From: Variovorax sp. PBL-E5
GTDB taxonomy: Bacteria > Pseudomonadota > Gammaproteobacteria > Burkholderiales > Burkholderiaceae_C
Direction of reading: 5' to 3'
Assembly (NCBI RefSeq): GCF_901827185.1
Contig: NZ_LR594671.1
Coordinates: 2,542,001 to 2,606,000, forward strand
Length of the DNA stretch: 64,000 nt
Shown here: in pieces, positions 63,291-64,000 of the stretch
How the letters are laid out: every line of letters begins with the position of its first letter
How positions within the stretch are numbered: position 1 is the stretch's first letter
Made by a program: the position numbers and the translations under genes
Notes under the pieces: model-generated
Seen by the model: the letters and a program-made list of their open reading frames with translations, nothing else
What the model was told of the DNA's origin: nothing
The model's database searches: none

Positions 63291-64000
63291 CTAGCGTCCC
63301 AGCCACTGCGGCTTGCGCTTCTGCTGGAACGCCAGCACGCCCTCGTCGGCATCCTGCGATTGCAGCGCCGCCATGACGGCCGGCAGCCGCACCGCCTGCG
63401 CGTCGGCGGGCGAGAGCGTCGAGGTGCGGCGCACCACCTGCTTGATGGCGCGCAAGGAGAGCGGCGCGCAGGCCAGGATCTGATCGGCCCAGCGCTGAAC
63501 GGCCGCGTCGAGCTCGGCGCGCGGAACCACTTCGTTGACGAGACCGAGTTCGAGCGCGCGCCGCGCGCTCACGCGCTGGCCTGTGAACAGAATCCCCATG
63601 GCCTGGCGAAACGGGATCTGCCGCTGCAGCAGTGTCATGCCGCCGTCCAGCGGCATGCGCCCCACCAGTGGTTCCGGCAGGCCGAAGCTCGCTTCCTCGC
63701 AGGCCACGACGATGTCGCAGCCCAGCACCATCTCGAAGCCGCCGCCGAGCGCGAGGCCGTTGACGCGCGCGATCACCGGCACGTCCAGCGTCTCGCGCAG
63801 CGCGATGCCGCCGAAGCCGCCTTCGCGCGCGGCCGCCCAGTACTCGACGCCCTTGACCGACGGGTTCTTGAGGTCGGCACCGGCGCAGAAGGCGCGCTCG
63901 CCTTCGCCGCTCAGCACCACCACGCGCACGTCGTCGCGCTGCTCGATGTCCTTCCAGATGCGCTGCAGTTCGGCCTCGGTCGCGAGGTCCACCGCATTCA
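63291..64000 (-). CDS. Enoyl-CoA hydratase/isomerase family (N-terminus cut by window)
   Basis: Crotonase-fold enzyme; about 235 residues are visible and the frame runs off the window, missing roughly 20-35 N-terminal residues (the usual NAVD segment is at the edge). Both catalytic Glu are in place, in [11 protein letters not shown] and FGLPEP, so it is a canonical hydratase, unlike the crotonase at 23701. It precedes the ferredoxin by 19 bases on the same strand. Confidence 0.87.
   Translation of the reverse strand, partial: NAVDLATEAELQRIWKDIEQRDDVRVVVLSGEGERAFCAGADLKNPSVKGVEYWAAAREGGFGGIALRETLDVPVIARVNGLALGGGFEMVLGCDIVVACEEASFGLPEPLVGRMPLDGGMTLLQRQIPFRQAMGILFTGQRVSARRALELGLVNEVVPRAELDAAVQRWADQILACAPLSLRAIKQVVRRTSTLSPADAQAVRLPAVMAALQSQDADEGVLAFQQKRKPQWLGR

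Overview
This window is a chromosomal segment from a high-GC beta-proteobacterium. Gene order (bamA-skp-lpxD-fabZ-lpxA-lpxB-rnhB, carAB-greA, yhbY/rlmE-ftsH-folP-glmM, exbBD-lpxK-ycaR-kdsB-adk, clpS-clpA) and the proteins themselves point to Burkholderiales, family Comamonadaceae, most likely Variovorax or a close relative. The genus is an inference from memory of such loci, not a database result. I saw no rRNA, tRNA, CRISPR array, transposase, prophage or plasmid gene. It reads as core genome with a few accessory operons.

Layout. 1-7.4 kb: outer-membrane and lipid A cluster (bamA cut by the window start, skp, lpxD, fabZ, lpxA, lpxB, rnhB, a TrmH-type rRNA methyltransferase), mostly overlapping or within a few bases. 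7.4-13.7 kb: carA-carB with their own promoter, a Kdo 3-hydroxylase, a terminator, greA, and a DUF4149 membrane gene with a broken 5' end. 13.7-20.5 kb: a glycosyltransferase and yhbY on the minus strand, divergent from rlmE, ftsH, folP, glmM and an acetyltransferase. 20.5-26.0 kb, minus strand: five genes that look like a catabolic operon (3-hydroxyacyl-CoA dehydrogenase, crotonase, Crp/Fnr regulator, APH-type kinase, ACAD10/11-like dehydrogenase). 26-33 kb: a FimV-like protein, an MFS transporter with a D-2-hydroxyacid dehydrogenase, lexA with two SOS boxes, an asparaginase. 32.9-36.6 kb, minus: adk, kdsB, ycaR, lpxK, exbD, exbB. 37-48.7 kb: xseA, sodB, a DUF192 gene, a small periplasmic protein, icd, clpS-clpA, a cardiolipin synthase, sbcB and three small enzymes. 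48.8-56.7 kb: an RND efflux operon (outer-membrane factor, adaptor, pump) ending in a two-component system. 56.7-60.7 kb: a sirtuin, a small unknown gene, then cytochrome b561, two YceI proteins and an SRPBCC protein in one run. 60.7-64 kb, minus: a CodA-like deaminase, LysR regulator, ferredoxin and an enoyl-CoA hydratase cut by the window end.

How the genes work together. Envelope biogenesis dominates: lipid A (lpxA, lpxB, lpxD, lpxK, fabZ), Kdo supply and modification (kdsB, kdoO), peptidoglycan and LPS precursor supply (glmM), and outer-membrane protein insertion (bamA, skp). FtsH and ClpAP-ClpS supply proteolysis, and LexA with XseA and SbcB supplies DNA damage functions. The most interesting parts are the putative 4-hydroxyacyl-CoA beta-oxidation operon at 20.5-26 kb, a drug-type RND pump wired to a metal-type two-component system with a matching palindromic box, and a roughly 90-bp palindromic dispersed repeat found twice, each time directly behind a stop codon.
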